DNA from: Spinacia oleracea
Lineage: Eukaryota > Streptophyta > Magnoliopsida > Caryophyllales > Amaranthaceae
Length of the DNA stretch: 64,000 nt
NCBI RefSeq assembly: GCF_020520425.1
Contig: NC_079492.1
Coordinates: 40,055,542-40,119,541, forward strand
Direction: 5' to 3'
Positions 11,100 through 23,660 of the stretch are shown in pieces (positions within the stretch are counted from its first letter, which is position 1; each line of letters begins with the position of its first letter). The position numbers and the translations under genes are program-made. The notes beneath the pieces were generated by a model. That model did not search any database and had not been told where the DNA came from. It saw only the letters and a list, made by a program, of their open reading frames with translations.

Positions 11100-13690
11100 C
11101 TTCTCATATATCATCAATGAGTTAGTGGTGGAAAATCGCGAATTGGTTGCTGAAATATCGAATTGTGTGCTGAAAATTCCGAGGTACTTTGCTGTGTTTT
11201 CTTTTCTCCATCGATGGAATCCATTCAGTTTGATGTTATTTGACATGTAGAATCACGTGAATTATGTAAAATGCGAGAATGAACGTGAAATTGCTTGATG
11301 ATTGAATGTGTTAATCTGTTGCCTATTACTTTCTATTATTGATGATTAGTTTTTTTTTTTGGTACTGTATAACTGTGGTATATAAGTTGTTGTTTTGAGA
11401 TGATGTGTTGGTGCTGCTGCTATCTCGTTCTTAAATTAATTGATCTATGCTTGAGTAGTTTCTTCTTGGTTTTTCTTCTTGATCTGAATTTTTTTTCTCC
11501 TCCTTGTTCTTATCATAATTCAACGTGTCACAGTGGAAAATCGCGTCAGGTGCTGATAATTCGAAGGGATTTACGTACAGCTCAATTGTGTGCTGAAATT
11601 TCTGAGGTATTTATTGCACGTGTTCTATTTTCTCAATCGCATCCATTCCCTGCAATACTTATTGATATTTTTAATTTGATGTATCTAACATTAGAATGCT
11701 GTGAATTATGCAAAACGGGATTTCAAACATTATTACTCATGGAATTGCTTCATTTTATTTAATGGTGTTGTGGATTATTTGTTGGTGTTGTGGATTTTGT
11801 TTGGCCAAACATTCAGCAAAAGGAATAGAGTCAGGAAAGGATTATTCATAGTTTAGCAAAAGGATTTTATTTGATTCTATTTGTTGCTTGATTTTATTGG
11901 TTCAGGAAAGGATTATTTGATTTTATTTGTTGCTTGATTTTATTTGTTGTAAGAATTACACCAAACATTCAGCAAAAGGAATAGAGTCAGGAAAGGATTA
12001 TTCATAGTTCCTTGTAAACGCATACCCGACATTATCTTAATCTCCATCTTCCTAAATAGTAAATATACACCCACCTGAAATTGACTACTCTTTTCGTAAT
12101 ATAAACATTCTTTTACCACTCATTTGTACATAATCTTGGATTTTCAGCATACAGACTGGTACAATCATCTTTATGGATAAATTGCAAATGCTTATAAATG
12201 ATTGCCTACTTTTATTTTGTTAGATAGTAAACTTAAGTTAAACAATAATTCTGTAATTATAATAACACTTGTGCTAGCGAAGGTTCCATTCAATTGCCCA
12301 GATATGCTGAAGTTTCTTTGATTCTTTCACTTCAAAATCTAACCTACATTAGACAACTGGAGTATTCAATATTTACCTGGTATTCTGAGGATGTTGCTGA
12401 TGCCATAGCCTTTGTTAAGATAAGGAAGGTTATAGGTACCCATTTGCTTGTCCAATGTTTGCAGCATTTTGATCTTCAATTTCCACCGTTGCCGTTTCCA
12501 ATTCTTCAGCGTCCATTGACTCCGATGAATCTGTTTGAGAACCAAGACCTTAAGATACAGGGTTGACCGTCTGAGATGGAACCCAAGGGATCACAGCCTT
12601 GCATTCATTCTCCTAATTTAGCTTCTATAGATCCACCAGACTTTAGATTGTCGCCCCAAAAAGCTTCATTTGTAAAGAAATTTGAGTTAACATCTCAGTA
12701 TTCTGTTGTATGCATTACATTCATTGAACAAAGTAGAAAGGGTAAAAGGAACAAAAAATAAGCTCATGAGACTAGCAGAACCATAAGTAAATATTAGATG
12801 ACCAGCTAACAACCTCAAACTATGTAAGAAGCAAAGGCATCAAAGGGCAGTGTATGAGGCCTTTGGCTACTCAAAGGTGATCTTGTCATGCTATCAGTAT
12901 AAGTTGGTGGATCACAATATTTCTACAATCACGATGGTAGTTGCTAACAGAATACTAAACGTGAGATAGTAGCTGGAATCAAGCTAGGACTTAGTCATGA
13001 GTCCACACTATCTTCAACAGTTTGGGCCTTCGCCATGTTGCCTTTTTTTTTGTTATACGAAGTATATTGAACTCTAATTAGGGAAAGAAGTTGTTCTGCG
13101 GAAACTGGGAACATTATTGATGAATTTCTTCAGAAGAGAAGAAATTTTAGAATCTGTATCCTCCATGAAGTTCCTAGATCTTTTGTGTCTCTGGCCTTCT
13201 CCAGGAGTCCTGGACCATAACTGCATGAAATAATGGGCCTATCTGTGTTGTCTTTAGTCTTTCTTTTGTACCCACGGCTGCCAATGGAAGTAGGTTGCTG
13301 AAAACTTACTGCTTTATTAACCATATTTGAAACATTCCAACTTTTTCTTTTATGCTCCCACTATCTTTTTGAAAATTTTCTGTTTGTTATTCACTGCTTG
13401 TCCACCGACAGTAGGATCCTTAGAATTGTTTTTCCATTCCCTGTATAAGTTTGGTTATAGCATTAGAATGTATGTTTCTTCTACTTGATCAATCTTGAAC
13501 TGTGAAGCTCATTTTCTTTTTCAGGGGGGAATAGTCCTCCTAATAAGAAAGAAAACTTAGTGGGTATGCATAGGGCACGCACGCTTTTGTCTATGTGGGT
13601 ATCACTAACAAAAGAAGGAGAGAGAAAAATATCACTTTGAGTTATTTTACTTATTTCGTTTCTCTTCCACTATGATAAGAAAGTGAAGGA
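11100..13690. other. Intergenic / CACTA 5' region, no clear gene
   Basis: No gene could be recognised. Two internal duplications are visible. A segment near 11130-11310 recurs, diverged, at 11530-11760 (shared GTGGAAAATCGCG and AATTGTGTGCTGAAA motifs). A block containing aacattcagcaaaaggaa at about 11803-11852 recurs at 11962-12011. Short frames at 12294-12566 and 12576-12761 have no recognisable similarity. This is probably the subterminal and 5' part of the CACTA element whose transposase starts at 14287, but no terminal inverted repeat was found. Confidence 0.5.
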
Positions 13691-14045
13691 ACTTACAAAA
13701 AGCAAGCTTCCCTTCCATCTTCCTGACAAGTTTGGCATGCCTCATTACTTCAGCTTGCCTCATCATCTTTTTTGCCTGATGATCATCAAGCCTCTCCCCC
13801 TACTTAGTATTTTCATCCATAGTTTCAGAAAGTGTACCAGCAGCTCTATAATGTTCTCTACTTCCAGCAGAAGGTATAAATGAGCCAGAGGATCTTGTTC
13901 GTGCCTGCTCCTCTTCATCCTGTAGGTCCTTTACCAATTTCTCCCTTTCTAGTAAAACTTTAGTTACATCTGATGATAAAAAGTCCTTGCCCCTAAAAAA
14001 TACTAGGAAGTCCTTGTTTATAAGAGAGATTACTACACCAAGCAA
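13690..14045 (-). pseudogene. Captured CRM-domain (CFM-type) gene fragment
   Basis: The minus-strand frame contains SLINKDFLVFFRGKDFL followed by a DVTKVLLEREKLVKDLQDEE segment. This matches the end of a CRM (CRS1-YhbY) RNA-binding domain, where plant CFM/CRS group II intron splicing factors read xRNKDFxVFYRGKDFL. After an in-frame TAG (about 13795), the same frame continues with KKMMRQAEVMRHAKLVRKME, matching the region after a CRM domain in CFM3-like proteins. It is one exon-sized shard with a nonsense mutation, lying just upstream of and opposite to the CACTA transposase, so it is most likely captured. The exact paralog is uncertain. Confidence 0.7.
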
Positions 14046-14286
14046 ACCAACTAAGTAAGCAACACTACTAAAAGTGTTTATAAGAGAGGTTACTAAAAGT
14101 GTTCATAGGAAATAGCCTTTTGTTATTATCTGGAAGTCTGAAAAAATATGTAAAAACCTGTGAATTCTTTCCTTTTATTGCGAGCTTACTAACTTCCAAC
14201 AATATAATCCGGTTGAAAAGGTATTTGTTTTCCCTACAAGGGTCCTTTTATATTATGTCTGTTTTTTTTTACTTTTTTTTGTAGAC

Positions 14287-17200
14287 ATGGATACTAGTTG
14301 GATTGACTTACGAAAAGGGGATGCCGGTTATTATAATGGTTGCATGGAATTTTTAGAGGTTGCGAAGGACACTCTTTTAGAGGGAATTACTCGATGCCCA
14401 TGTAATAAATGCAAGTTAAATAAACTATATCCCTTAGAAGAGGTAGGAGGACACATTTTATTTAACGGTTTTTATAAGAACTATAGACAATGGATTTTCC
14501 ATTGTAAAGATGAAGAGAGTAATACCTTAGAGATCCATAGTGATCAAGCAAAGGTAGTAGGTCGAGATGATATGGATGGGTTACTAGGAGCAGCTTTCAC
14601 GGTTGACAATAGTGCACAAACCACCAACGAACCCCAAGACCCATCATTAAGTGAAGAAATTTTTGAAGATGAAGATTTGTATAACATGCATGAAGAGTTA
14701 AATTTTGATTGTGAGGAAGATGATGAATTTCCACCAAACAACACCAATGAAGAAGAAGCGAAGTATAAACGACTAAGGGAAACTTCTGATGAGGGTTTAT
14801 ATGAGGGGTATACAACTTTCTCAAAGTTGTCGTTTCTGTTGCACTTGTTTCACCTCAAGTGTATGCTCCATTGGTCTGCCACATCATTTAATAAGTTTCT
14901 TGAACCTCTATTAAACCCATTTTCTAATATGAAGGAGTTTCCTTCGTCGTATTATGAAGGCATGAAGATAATGAAGGATTTGGGTTTGGGTTACGAGAAA
15001 ATCCATGCATGTCCAAATGATTGCATGTTATATTGGGGCGATATTGCAGAAAAAAGTGAGTGTCATATCTGTCACACATCAAGGTGGAAAAATGTGAAAG
15101 AAAATGAGGGCGAGATAAGTGAGAATTTTAAAGAAACAGGTAAGAAGGGCGTTCCAGCTAAAGTAATGCGGTATTTTCCTCTCATCCCTAGACTAAAGAG
15201 GCTTTACATGTCTTCTAAAACAACAGAGGACATGAGATGGCATTTTGACCGCAAGGATGAAAAGATCATAAGTCACCCAGCAGATAGTGAAGCTTGGAAA
15301 AAATTTGATCAAAGATATGAGGAATTCGCCAAAGACCCTCGTAGTGTTAGATTGGGTCTAGAAAGTGATGGTTTTAATCCATATCGTTTGATGAATACTA
15401 GTTACAGTACATGGGCAGTGATCCTGATTCCTTATAATTTGCCACCATGGCTTTGTATGAAGTCAACGTCATTCATTTTGTCTTTGATCATTCCTGGTAA
15501 GTTTGGTCCTGGTATGTATATTGATGTGTATTTGCGACCACTAATCCATGAGTTTAAATTGTTGTGGGAAGGTGTAGATGCCTTTGATGATCATAGTGGA
15601 AAAAGTTTTAAAATGCGAGCAGCGTTACACTCCACTATAAATGACTTTCCGGCATATGCTATGTTGTCCGGTTGGAGTACGAGAGGTTATAAAGCGTGCC
15701 CTTCTTGTGTTGATTCTGGTTGTGCGTATAGTTTCGGTGGTAAAATTTTCTACCCTAGAGCTCAAAAATGGTTACCAATTGATCATCCTTATCGTTCTCA
15801 AGCAAACGTATTCGATGGGAAAGAGGAATATGGTCTTGCTCTGGTTCCCCCAAGCGGGACAGAAGTTTTGAAGCAACAAGAAAAAGTTAAGTATGTTTAT
15901 GGAAAGTCAAAAAGTGTTCCTAAAAGAAGAGGGAGACAAGAGGATGATGAAATTGACGACGATGATGATGATGAACAAGATGATGTCGTTCTGTGGAAAA
16001 AGAAAAGTATACTTTTTGAATTAGAATATTGAGAACATAATCCTCTTAGACATAATCTAGATGTTATGCACATTGAGAAGAATGTATGTGACAATTTCCT
16101 AGGAACACTTTTAGGTATGGAGAAGAGTAAAGATGATAATAATGCTAGACTAGCCCTTAAAGCGCGGAACATAAAATCTCATCTTTGGCCCGAATCTCAT
16201 CCAAATCGTGTTAAGGACTATTTGCCTCCGGCTGCATACACCGTGTCTAAAGAAGAGAAAGAACGATTTTTGAATGTCCTACAAAATCTTAAAGTTTCTG
16301 ATGGATATGGATCTAATTTGCAAAGGTGTGTGAATTTGAAGCAGCGTTAACATATTAATCTGAAAAGCCACGACAATCATGTCCTCATGCAGGATATCCT
16401 TCTTGTTGCTTTAAGAGCATCAAATGCCACAAAAGTAACTTATTTGCTTGATGAATTGTCGGAATTTTTCAAGAAGATATTTTCAACTACTATTGAAAGA
16501 AGTGAATTAGATACCATTCAGTCGAGGCTTGTATTGACTATTTGTAAGATGGAGAAAGAGTTTTTGCCAATATTTTTCACAATCATGGTGCATCTACTAA
16601 TTCATTTAGTGGATGAGGTCAAACTCGGTGGACCTGTTCATTATAGGTGGATGTATGCCATTGAGAGGTCAATATCTTAAACTTCAATATCTTTTTAATA
16701 ATTTTTAAATAAGAATACATCAAAAAATTCTTGTCTTATTCTTTCACGTTCACAATCTTCTTCATTATATTTCAAGGTACTTGGCCTTTTTGAAAACTCG
16801 TGTAAGTAATAAAGCGCAACCAGAAGGATCCATAACAGAAGGGTATATTTTATGGGAGACAATTGCATTTTGTTCGAGATATCTAGAAAGTGTTGAGACC
16901 ATATTCAACAGACCGAAGAGGAAAGAAGATGGTTTTCCAAACATCAATAACTATTTATACTACTCTGGTGGTCGTGTAGTTGGGATGAAAGAAAATGTCC
17001 GTCTTGATGACAATAGTTTAAAGCAAGCACATCGCTATGTTTTGCTTCATTCAGATGAGACGAAACCGGTGCTTGAGTAAGTACCTTTATGAATGATTTT
17101 CTTGAGCGTATTAATACTTACAATGTTAATAACTCAATTTTCTCAATCCCTAAAGTGCCTTCATACAACAAAAACTACAAGAGAATCAAGTCGGAGGAGG

Positions 17201-17827
17201 TCAAGAAAATCAGTGGATAATCGATGAATTTCCCGATTGGTTGCATAACCAGGTTATATGCTTCAAAATCTGGAGTTTCCTTATTCATTTTATATATCAA
17301 TCTGAGTTTAACTTAGTATTTTGGAAATATAGGCCAATAACCTAGATGATAGCACGAAAGAAGGAAAATTGAGAAAAGCCTTGGCAGGTGGTTTAAGAAA
17401 TCGCGGGAAAAGGAAGAAGAGCGTTATTATCAATGGCTATAAATTTGACACGGTGGATCGTGAGCGATCTCGAAAGACTCAACATTCTGGAATTATGGTA
17501 GAAGCTGACGGCCAAGAGTATTATGGAAAACTTAAAGAAATATTAGAATTTGATTATTATTGTTCTTTCAAGGTTCTAATGTTCCGATGTGATTGGGTTG
17601 ATATACGAAGGGGTTTCAAAACATACCCGAGTGGCAGAGTTCGTGTTAATTTCTCGAAGTTGATGCACACTGGTCAAAATTTGAAAGATGATCCATTTAT
17701 TTTCTCTTCTCAAGCGAAACAAGTTTTTTACATTGAGGATGAGATACAAAACGGATGGTTTCATGTTATTAAGACTAAGCCTAGGGACTTGTTTGATATA
17801 CCCGACGATGATGATGATGATGAGTAG
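14287..17827 (+). pseudogene. TNP2: CACTA transposase TNP2, two in-frame stops
   Basis: Transposase of a plant CACTA (En/Spm) element, which would act on the element's ends in the nucleus. Domain order: transposase-associated amino-terminal domain (residues about 3-75, with CPCNKC), tnp2 transposase domain (about 306-520, with MLSGWSTRGYKACPSC), a DUF4218-type region (about 16351-17076, MEKEFLPIFFTIMVHL), and DUF4216-type (17400-17800, GKLKEILEFDYY). The start ATG follows a T-rich tract and a TAG acceptor. The first frame runs to TGA at 16030-16032, where family members have Trp before EHN, so TGG has become TGA. Translation resumes in the same frame to a TAA at 16348-16350, then again to 16667. 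Introns: 16668-16776, 17077-17155, 17253-17332. A poly-Asp tail precedes the stop. Otherwise near full length; product not functional as read. Confidence 0.93.
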
Positions 17828-18184
17828 CTTCTAGGATAAAAGTGTTTTGTTTTTATGGAATTCTTTATCAAAGTTTATGCGTATTAGAAAATAATGATTT
17901 TGAATGATTTCTAGCCTTTTTAGCTGAGTTACATAGTTTTTGATTTGTAATTTTTAAGGATGTTGGAATTACCAAGTTATGATCAGTTATATATAGTTCA
18001 GTTGTGTTACTCTAATTTTCTGTCAGCTCTTATAAAAGTTCAGTCAGTCAGTTGTTGCTTGTTACTTTATTTGTCAGTCAGTTTTTAAAAGTTCAGTTAG
18101 TCAGTCAGTCAGTTTTTAAAAGTTCAGTTAGTTAGTCAGTCAGTTTTTAAAAGTTCAATTAGTCAGTCGTCATTCTATCGACTC
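17828..18184. repeat. TCAG-rich repeats downstream of TNP2
   Basis: After the transposase stop, an AT-rich 3' region leads into repeats of cagtcagtttttaaaagttc (about 18030-18170). The same block, including gttgcttgttact, returns at 19120-19256, so the PRP8 fragment is bracketed by direct repeats about 1.07 kb apart. No gene seen. Confidence 0.75.
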
Positions 18185-18430
18185 ATGGTTATACTCAGTG
18201 TAGTCGCTCTTAACACTGAAAAGGCGAAGATGTTGCTGAATAATTCGTCTGTTGTCACTGAGCCTTATCATATATGGCCTTCTTTTACCAGTGATCAATG
18301 GTTGAAGGTTGAAGTTGGTATGAAGAATATTATTGTTCTGAAAATGCAAAGAAGAACCACTTTAATGTTAACAACACCTCTGCAGCCTCGAAACAATCTG
18401 GGATTCGCAATATCCCTCTCGGGGCAGCGC
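18185..18430 (+). pseudogene. Captured PRP8 fragment
   Basis: The frame reads LNTEKAKMLLNNSSVVTEPY then HIWPSFTSDQWLKVEV. This corresponds to the conserved plant PRP8 stretch (NxxKAKMLLKPDKTxVTEPHHIWPSLxDDQWMKVEV) of the core U5 snRNP splicing protein. About 50 residues on, the match moves to another frame (YAKKN-like NAKKNHFNVNN, then SGIRNIPLGA for SEIRDIILGA), so there is one frameshift near 18338. Only about 80 of more than 2,300 residues are present. It lies between the two genes of the CACTA element. PRP8 is otherwise a conserved essential gene, so this is a non-functional copy. Confidence 0.75.
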
Positions 18431-18460
18431 GCTGACAGATTAGCGTTTAATTATCTTTAA

Positions 18461-19256
18461 GTTGATTAGAGTTTTGTTAATTAGTTTCTTGGTGCTCAAG
18501 TTTAGGCATGTATTTATACTTTTTCTTATGTTTAATGAGAATAACTTAGAGTTTCTCTGTAATTGTACAAGAAGTTACCCCAATAATTAATAATAAGTCA
18601 GTTTTCTTGCCATCTTTACCGAAGCATTAGCCGGCTAGTTCATTATCTTTTCCCATCTTCCGTGTACGTGAAAATCTCAAACCGAGTTTAATGAGAATTG
18701 TTTCTTGTTTGCTTGTATTAATCGCGTCTAAGTTATTGGTAGCAGTTGTGTGTCAAAAGGAAGTCATAGGGTAGTACGTAGTTCACTTGGTTGAGGTCGC
18801 TTGAATTTGCTATTTTTTCATTAATTTGACTAAATTAAAGTAGCATAATTGTACGTATATTAGGAACAAAAACTTTGTTAGCTCAAGAAATATAGGAAAT
18901 ATTTGTATACTTCTAAAGTTATGCATATATCGTTAATTTTACACGAGCTAGCCATCGACCTATAGTTGTTTTGAGGTTAATTCTTGATATATGAATCTAT
19001 TCATTGTAAAACAAGACTTGCCATATGTTCTGAATTTCTTGTAACTTGTATACCATAAGTGAACCAATTTGTAGTAGAATAAGAGAAACATAGTCATAAC
19101 TCATAAGTCATAACCCCCAAGCAAAAGTTCAATTAGTTAGTCAGTGAGTTTTTAAAAGTCAGTTTTTAAAAGTCAATTGTTGCTTGTTACTCTATTTGTC
19201 ACTCAGTTTTTAAAAGTTCAGTTAGTTAGTCAGTCAGTTTTTAAAAGTTCAGTTAG
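18461..19256. other. Noncoding spacer within CACTA
   Basis: AT-rich, with no readable gene. From 19120 to 19256 it repeats the TCAG-rich block of 18030-18170. Confidence 0.6.
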
Positions 19257-19800
19257 TTTTTTTTTTTTTTTTGGTGAAAACAGCATGACTAGAGGAGTTT
19301 ACGTTTCGGCGTTACGCCTATTACAATCCGAGAGGACTAAATTTAAACAATAACTAGGAGGAATAGCCAAATATCTAGTTACATTAACATCCAAAGAAGC
19401 ATTTCTCCCCTTCCTTGCTAGAGCATCTGCCAACTTGTTCCTGTCTCGATCAATGTGGAGCAATCTAGCCTCGTGGAAAGATTGGTATAACTCCCTACAT
19501 TCATTTAAAATGCCAAAGTACATATCAGTTTCAAAATCAGTTTTGTTGAACAGATCAACTGCCTTTTGGCAGTCTGTGAAGATAATGATCTTGTTGTAGT
19601 CTTCCCTTAGAGCGCACACCATTCCCTCTTTAATCCCAATGAGCTCCGCTTGTAGAGGGTTGAGTGTATAGGTTTGTTTTTGAAATCCCTGCAACCAGTT
19701 ACCTGCAAAGTCCTGTAATACTCCTGCCTCACTAGTGAATCTGCGTGTTTGGTTTTTTTGTGTGACTTGTCTTGCAGTGATATATAGTACAAGATGACTT
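19257..19800 (-). mobile_element. 5'-truncated LINE tail with RNase H
   Basis: A minus-strand frame (stop near 19299) carries a plant LINE-type RNase H domain: SEAGVLQDFAGNWLQGF, then QAELIGIKEGM with the catalytic Glu, IIIFTDCQKAVDLF with an Asp, and NKLADALARKG with the last Asp. The first catalytic Asp (usual NxDGS) falls upstream and is not seen. After the stop, the minus strand runs into a 16-A tract (19257-19272 as T on plus), the expected poly-A end of a LINE. Insertion is in the repeat block ending CAGTTAG. A target duplication at the truncated 5' end was not identified, so the right border is approximate. Confidence 0.7.
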
Positions 19801-20959
19801 ATCGCAAGAGGGTTAGATCTGCTGCTAAAACAGATGGTACACATGGTCCAGCTACCGCACATACCTCATCTTTGAGTAAAGATGCATCACAACCAACCAA
19901 AAAACATGCTACTGAACCACAATCATCTCAGGTTTCTTCTATTACTACTGCTGTCAAATTTGGGCCGTTTTCTCCACAAGGTACACTTACATCAGTGGTT
20001 GCACCTCCATGTTCGAGTACTTCAAAAAGTGCATTGCAAACCGATAACATACTTGGAGCTATATGGAAAAGGCCACCTACTTCCTTACCATCAAGTTCAC
20101 TTATGGCAGCAACTAAAGATAAAGTCCTACCTAAGCTTTCATCCACGATCTCACCTGAAGTTCCGACTAGTATTCCACCTTCTAATACATCAAAATCACA
20201 AAAACACCCTTCTACTTCCTCTGGTCATGTCCCACCTCGTATCTCGCTAATATGCCACCCAATATGCCACCTATTATCCCACCTTCTACTCATATTAAAC
20301 CATCCTCAAGAGCTTCTCAGAACAATCAACAACAAAACAATAATGAAGAACCAAAAGAGAACTCAACAAAATCGAAGTGCCTAAGGGTGAAGTCATATCC
20401 ACATTGGCCTGTAGATATAGATTTTGATGACGAGGAGGTTTTGACCATTGGTATTAGTGCATATAGGATTGTTCAGTTGTAAAAAGTTGTCGGCCAATAT
20501 AAATCAACTAGAAAGCTACTGCATAAAGCAATCTTGTGTTATGTTATGTTCTATATCTGTTCTGTTTTTCCCTTCTGTCCAACTTGTATAGTTGCTGAAT
20601 ATATACGTCTTCTTGTTCTCGTAATCTTATGTATAAAGTATATATGTTCACTTATTCTTTTTTTATGCAGATGCTAAGGGTAATGTTAAACTGGTGAGTG
20701 GTTCTATTCAAACAATCGACGTCTTAACTAACAAAGGCATCAAATACTATGTTGAATTCAATGACCTTTACCAACCGCTTAGGAAAGGTGGCTAAATGTT
20801 GGTCAGATTCTTTGGTAGTATTGCAAAGGTAGAGACATACTGTGCACTAGGAGAAGGGGAGTGGCCAGATATCGATGCAGATGTAAAAGCTAAGATGATA
20901 GACCAGATAAGAGTAAGTTCAAGTCTTTATTCCCGTTCCTAGAAGTTTATTTTATTTCG

Positions 20960-21170
20960 CCTCACGAGTGCATAGTGCTTAGTATGTTTTATTCTTTTTT
21001 GCTTCAGTCAGTTATGCATATTGCTCAGAATGTTCTATTCTTTTCGCTTCAGTCAATTTTGTATATTTCTCAGAACGTTCTATTCTTTTCACTTCAGTCA
21101 GTTTTGCATAGTACTCAGAATGTTCTATTCTTTTCACTTCAGTCAGTTTTGCATAGTGCTCAGAATGTTT
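20960..21170. repeat. 45-bp tandem repeat
   Basis: Four copies of a 45-bp unit marked by cttcagtcagttttgcatag (starts of cttcagtca at 21002, 21047, 21092, 21137), lying in an intron of the CACTA second gene. 45 is divisible by three, so it keeps a short open frame that looks like a repeat peptide but has no gene support. Confidence 0.9.
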
Positions 21171-22377
21171 CATAGGGAGAGAGGGGTGGTTCTATTCATC
21201 TATGCTTGCTCGAGGTTTCATTGGTTTTCTCTTGTGTATGATCGTGATTTGTCAGCATATCTGATTAAAATATCTCAAATGATTCATTATTTGAGATTGC
21301 TTGCTCTTGTATTTGTAAGCGGAGTCTTATGTGTGGTTTTTGCATTTGCCGACAGTAGACTTGGTAATCAGAGACACCAGGGTGGGTTCAGGTACAGTTT
21401 GCTGTTTGTGATGGATGTTTTGTGAAGGGCAAGAAGTGCACACCTTTGAAATCTGCTTGGTTGTTTCAATCCGATTGAGTGCTTGGTTGTTTCAATATGC
21501 TTGATTTACGTACATGCTTGAACGTCCTGTGGTTTAGCTGTGTGTAACGTCTTGTAGGCTGTCATCACATGAGTCATGATAATCTATTATGACAAAACCA
21601 TGCTAACCTATAATACAGTGGCTCATATTTTACATAATATACAATGAACTAGGAACAAAGCAATCTGATTTTAGTAAATATGATCTATATGAAATCCTTT
21701 TTGTCTTCAAAGCATGTATTGTTTTCCTGATGTTAGTAAATGCTTTTCCTGAAGGATCGCTTTGTTATTCCTGATCATCCGGAATATAACAAACAAATCC
21801 TCCAGCGTGCCAATAAAAGTTGGAGGTAGTATAAACACTCTCTTAAGGTGACTTACTACAAACCAGATGAGAAAAACACTCGTTGAGAATTGCGATGTTG
21901 TGCCACGACATGGAATTAGCAGTGCTCAATGGAGGAAGTTGGTTAAGTGTTGGCCTTCGGATAAAGGGAAAGTAAGTACCATGTTCTTCATTGAACTTTG
22001 AGTGATGTTTTTTTTTCACAAATGACAGTGTAGTAGTTCCCAAGTATAAGTGTTTAGTTCAAGCTCAATCACAGTATCTACAGGATGGAAAATGTTTTCC
22101 TTTTCCACAAATTTAAGAGAATTTGTTTGTTTCTTGAAGGAGGGTTGACTTGTTCTTCTTTTTCCTTTATTTGACATACTAATTATGTGTTAATGCTGTG
22201 TGTGAAGTGGATTTTACCCATCTATTGTGATTTTATGGTGCAACAAAGGTGTTCTGTTTTGGTTCTTGCATCTTGATGATTGAGCTAAAGTTCAGAGTAA
22301 ATTAAACATTTAACATTGGGATTAGCTAGTTTGAGAGACAAAGTATTCATAGAAATCTTAATTGGTCAAAATATCTC

Positions 22378-22913
22378 CTACTGAATGATATCAAACATAC
22401 TCATTTTACACAACTTGGCTTTCTTCCTTGGCCTCTCCCGTCTCTCTTCTTCCATACTCTTGGCAAGTTCCTGCTTATCCTCTTGTTTTCCAGTTTTTGC
22501 ACTGTATCAAAACAGAACTACATTTATAGCTTTGACAAGAAATCCAACATATTATAATTGAAGCAAATGAAGGGATAGAAAAGGCAAATTGACGAAATCA
22601 TAGAATTAGATGAAACATGTAATAGTATAAGATTTCAAAGGTGATATGACCTCCTCAATTCCTCCTTCTGTATCTCTTTAAACGCTGCCACACACATGTC
22701 ATCATCACCATCTTCGTATTGTGATACGCCTACAAGACAATCATAGTGTGAATTAACATTAAATTAGACATCTACTCACATTCTGAACAACTATCACAAA
22801 TGTTTTCTTTTTCACTAAAATGTTAAGAGTTCAAAAAGTAAAACAGGGGGGAAACATTACCTAAGTTTCTCAAGTACAAAACTTAAATGGTTGTCATCAT
22901 CAGAAAGTGGTTG
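22378..22913 (-). pseudogene. Unidentified minus-strand gene, 3' exons
   Basis: Three minus-strand exons with GT-AG borders: 22913-22861 (SDDDNHLSFVLEKLR), 22729-22651 (QYEDGDDDMCVAAFKEIQKE) and 22501-22378 (KQELAKSMEEERRERPRKKA, ending DIIQ-stop). The acidic, then Glu/Arg/Lys-rich composition suggests a nuclear, coiled-coil-prone tail. I do not recognise the family. The first exon continues across the copia insertion at 31823. The join between the first two exons is out of frame as read. It lies antisense in an intron of the CACTA second gene, so it is either captured host DNA or an extra element gene. Confidence 0.5.
22909..22913. other. TSD (left) of copia element B
   Basis: GGTTG immediately before the LTR start TGAAGGAAA, matched by GGTTG at 31823-31827 after the LTR end CCTAACA. 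Confidence 0.95.
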
Positions 22914-23660
22914 TGAAGGAAATAATGCCCTTGGTCCAAGTATGCATTTAATGTTAAGTCTAATAAATGCGGTTCAGTATTAATTAACAAGTTAATAATT
23001 CAGTGAGATCAAGTGAGCTGAATGCCTAGCTAGAGGCCACTTCAGTTCAAGTGGAATTAATGATATTAATCCACAACTTACTCTTGATTGAACCCGTAGG
23101 GTCACACAAATAGTACGTAAACGGATCAAGTATTTAATGACATTAAATACTCCATCTATGGATATTCGGAACCGACGGATCTTGGTTTCAATGGAAGCTG
23201 AGATCGTCAAAGGCAAGTAAATGAATACTCCGGAAACGATGATATTGCCGGAAACGGAAATATGGATCGTATCGGAAATATAAATATTATCCAAGTCGTG
23301 GATGTTGCCGGAAACGGAAACACGGTACGTATCGGAAAATATTATCGGAAATGGAAATATTGCCGGAATCGGAAATATTGCCGGAAACGGAAATATTGCC
23401 AGAATCGGAAATATTATCGGAATCGGAAAATAATTCCGGAAACGGAAAATTTTAAATATTTGTTCGAAACGGAAATTAATTCCGGAATCGGAAATGTTAA
23501 ATATTGTTCGTATCAGAAATGAATTCCGGAATCGGGAATTGAATCGGAAGCGCATTGTACGAATTAGCATCGGACGAGACTTGCTAGACGAAGGCCCAGC
23601 ACGAAGCCAGGCTCGCGCCCAGCAAGTCAAGCGCCCAACACAAACGCTGCCAAAGCCTAA
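22914..23660 (+). repeat. 5' LTR of element B (3' part deleted)
   Basis: It matches 30446-31190 at roughly 95% by eye, then stops after CGCTGCCAAAGCC and jumps to AT-rich leader sequence equivalent to the reverse complement of about 8340. The U5 end, primer site and start of the leader (about 1.3 kb) are missing. Contains the 18-bp array at about 23226-23545. Confidence 0.85.

Noticed and set aside
11400..11762. 120-residue plus-strand frame
   Set aside because: It lies across two diverged copies of a noncoding duplication (11130-11310 and 11530-11760). No similarity seen.
14063..14100. CACTACTAAAAGTG as a left CACTA end just before TNP2
   Set aside because: It is a local duplication of gttactaaaagtgttt, has no matching inverted end, and lies only about 200 bp before the transposase start.
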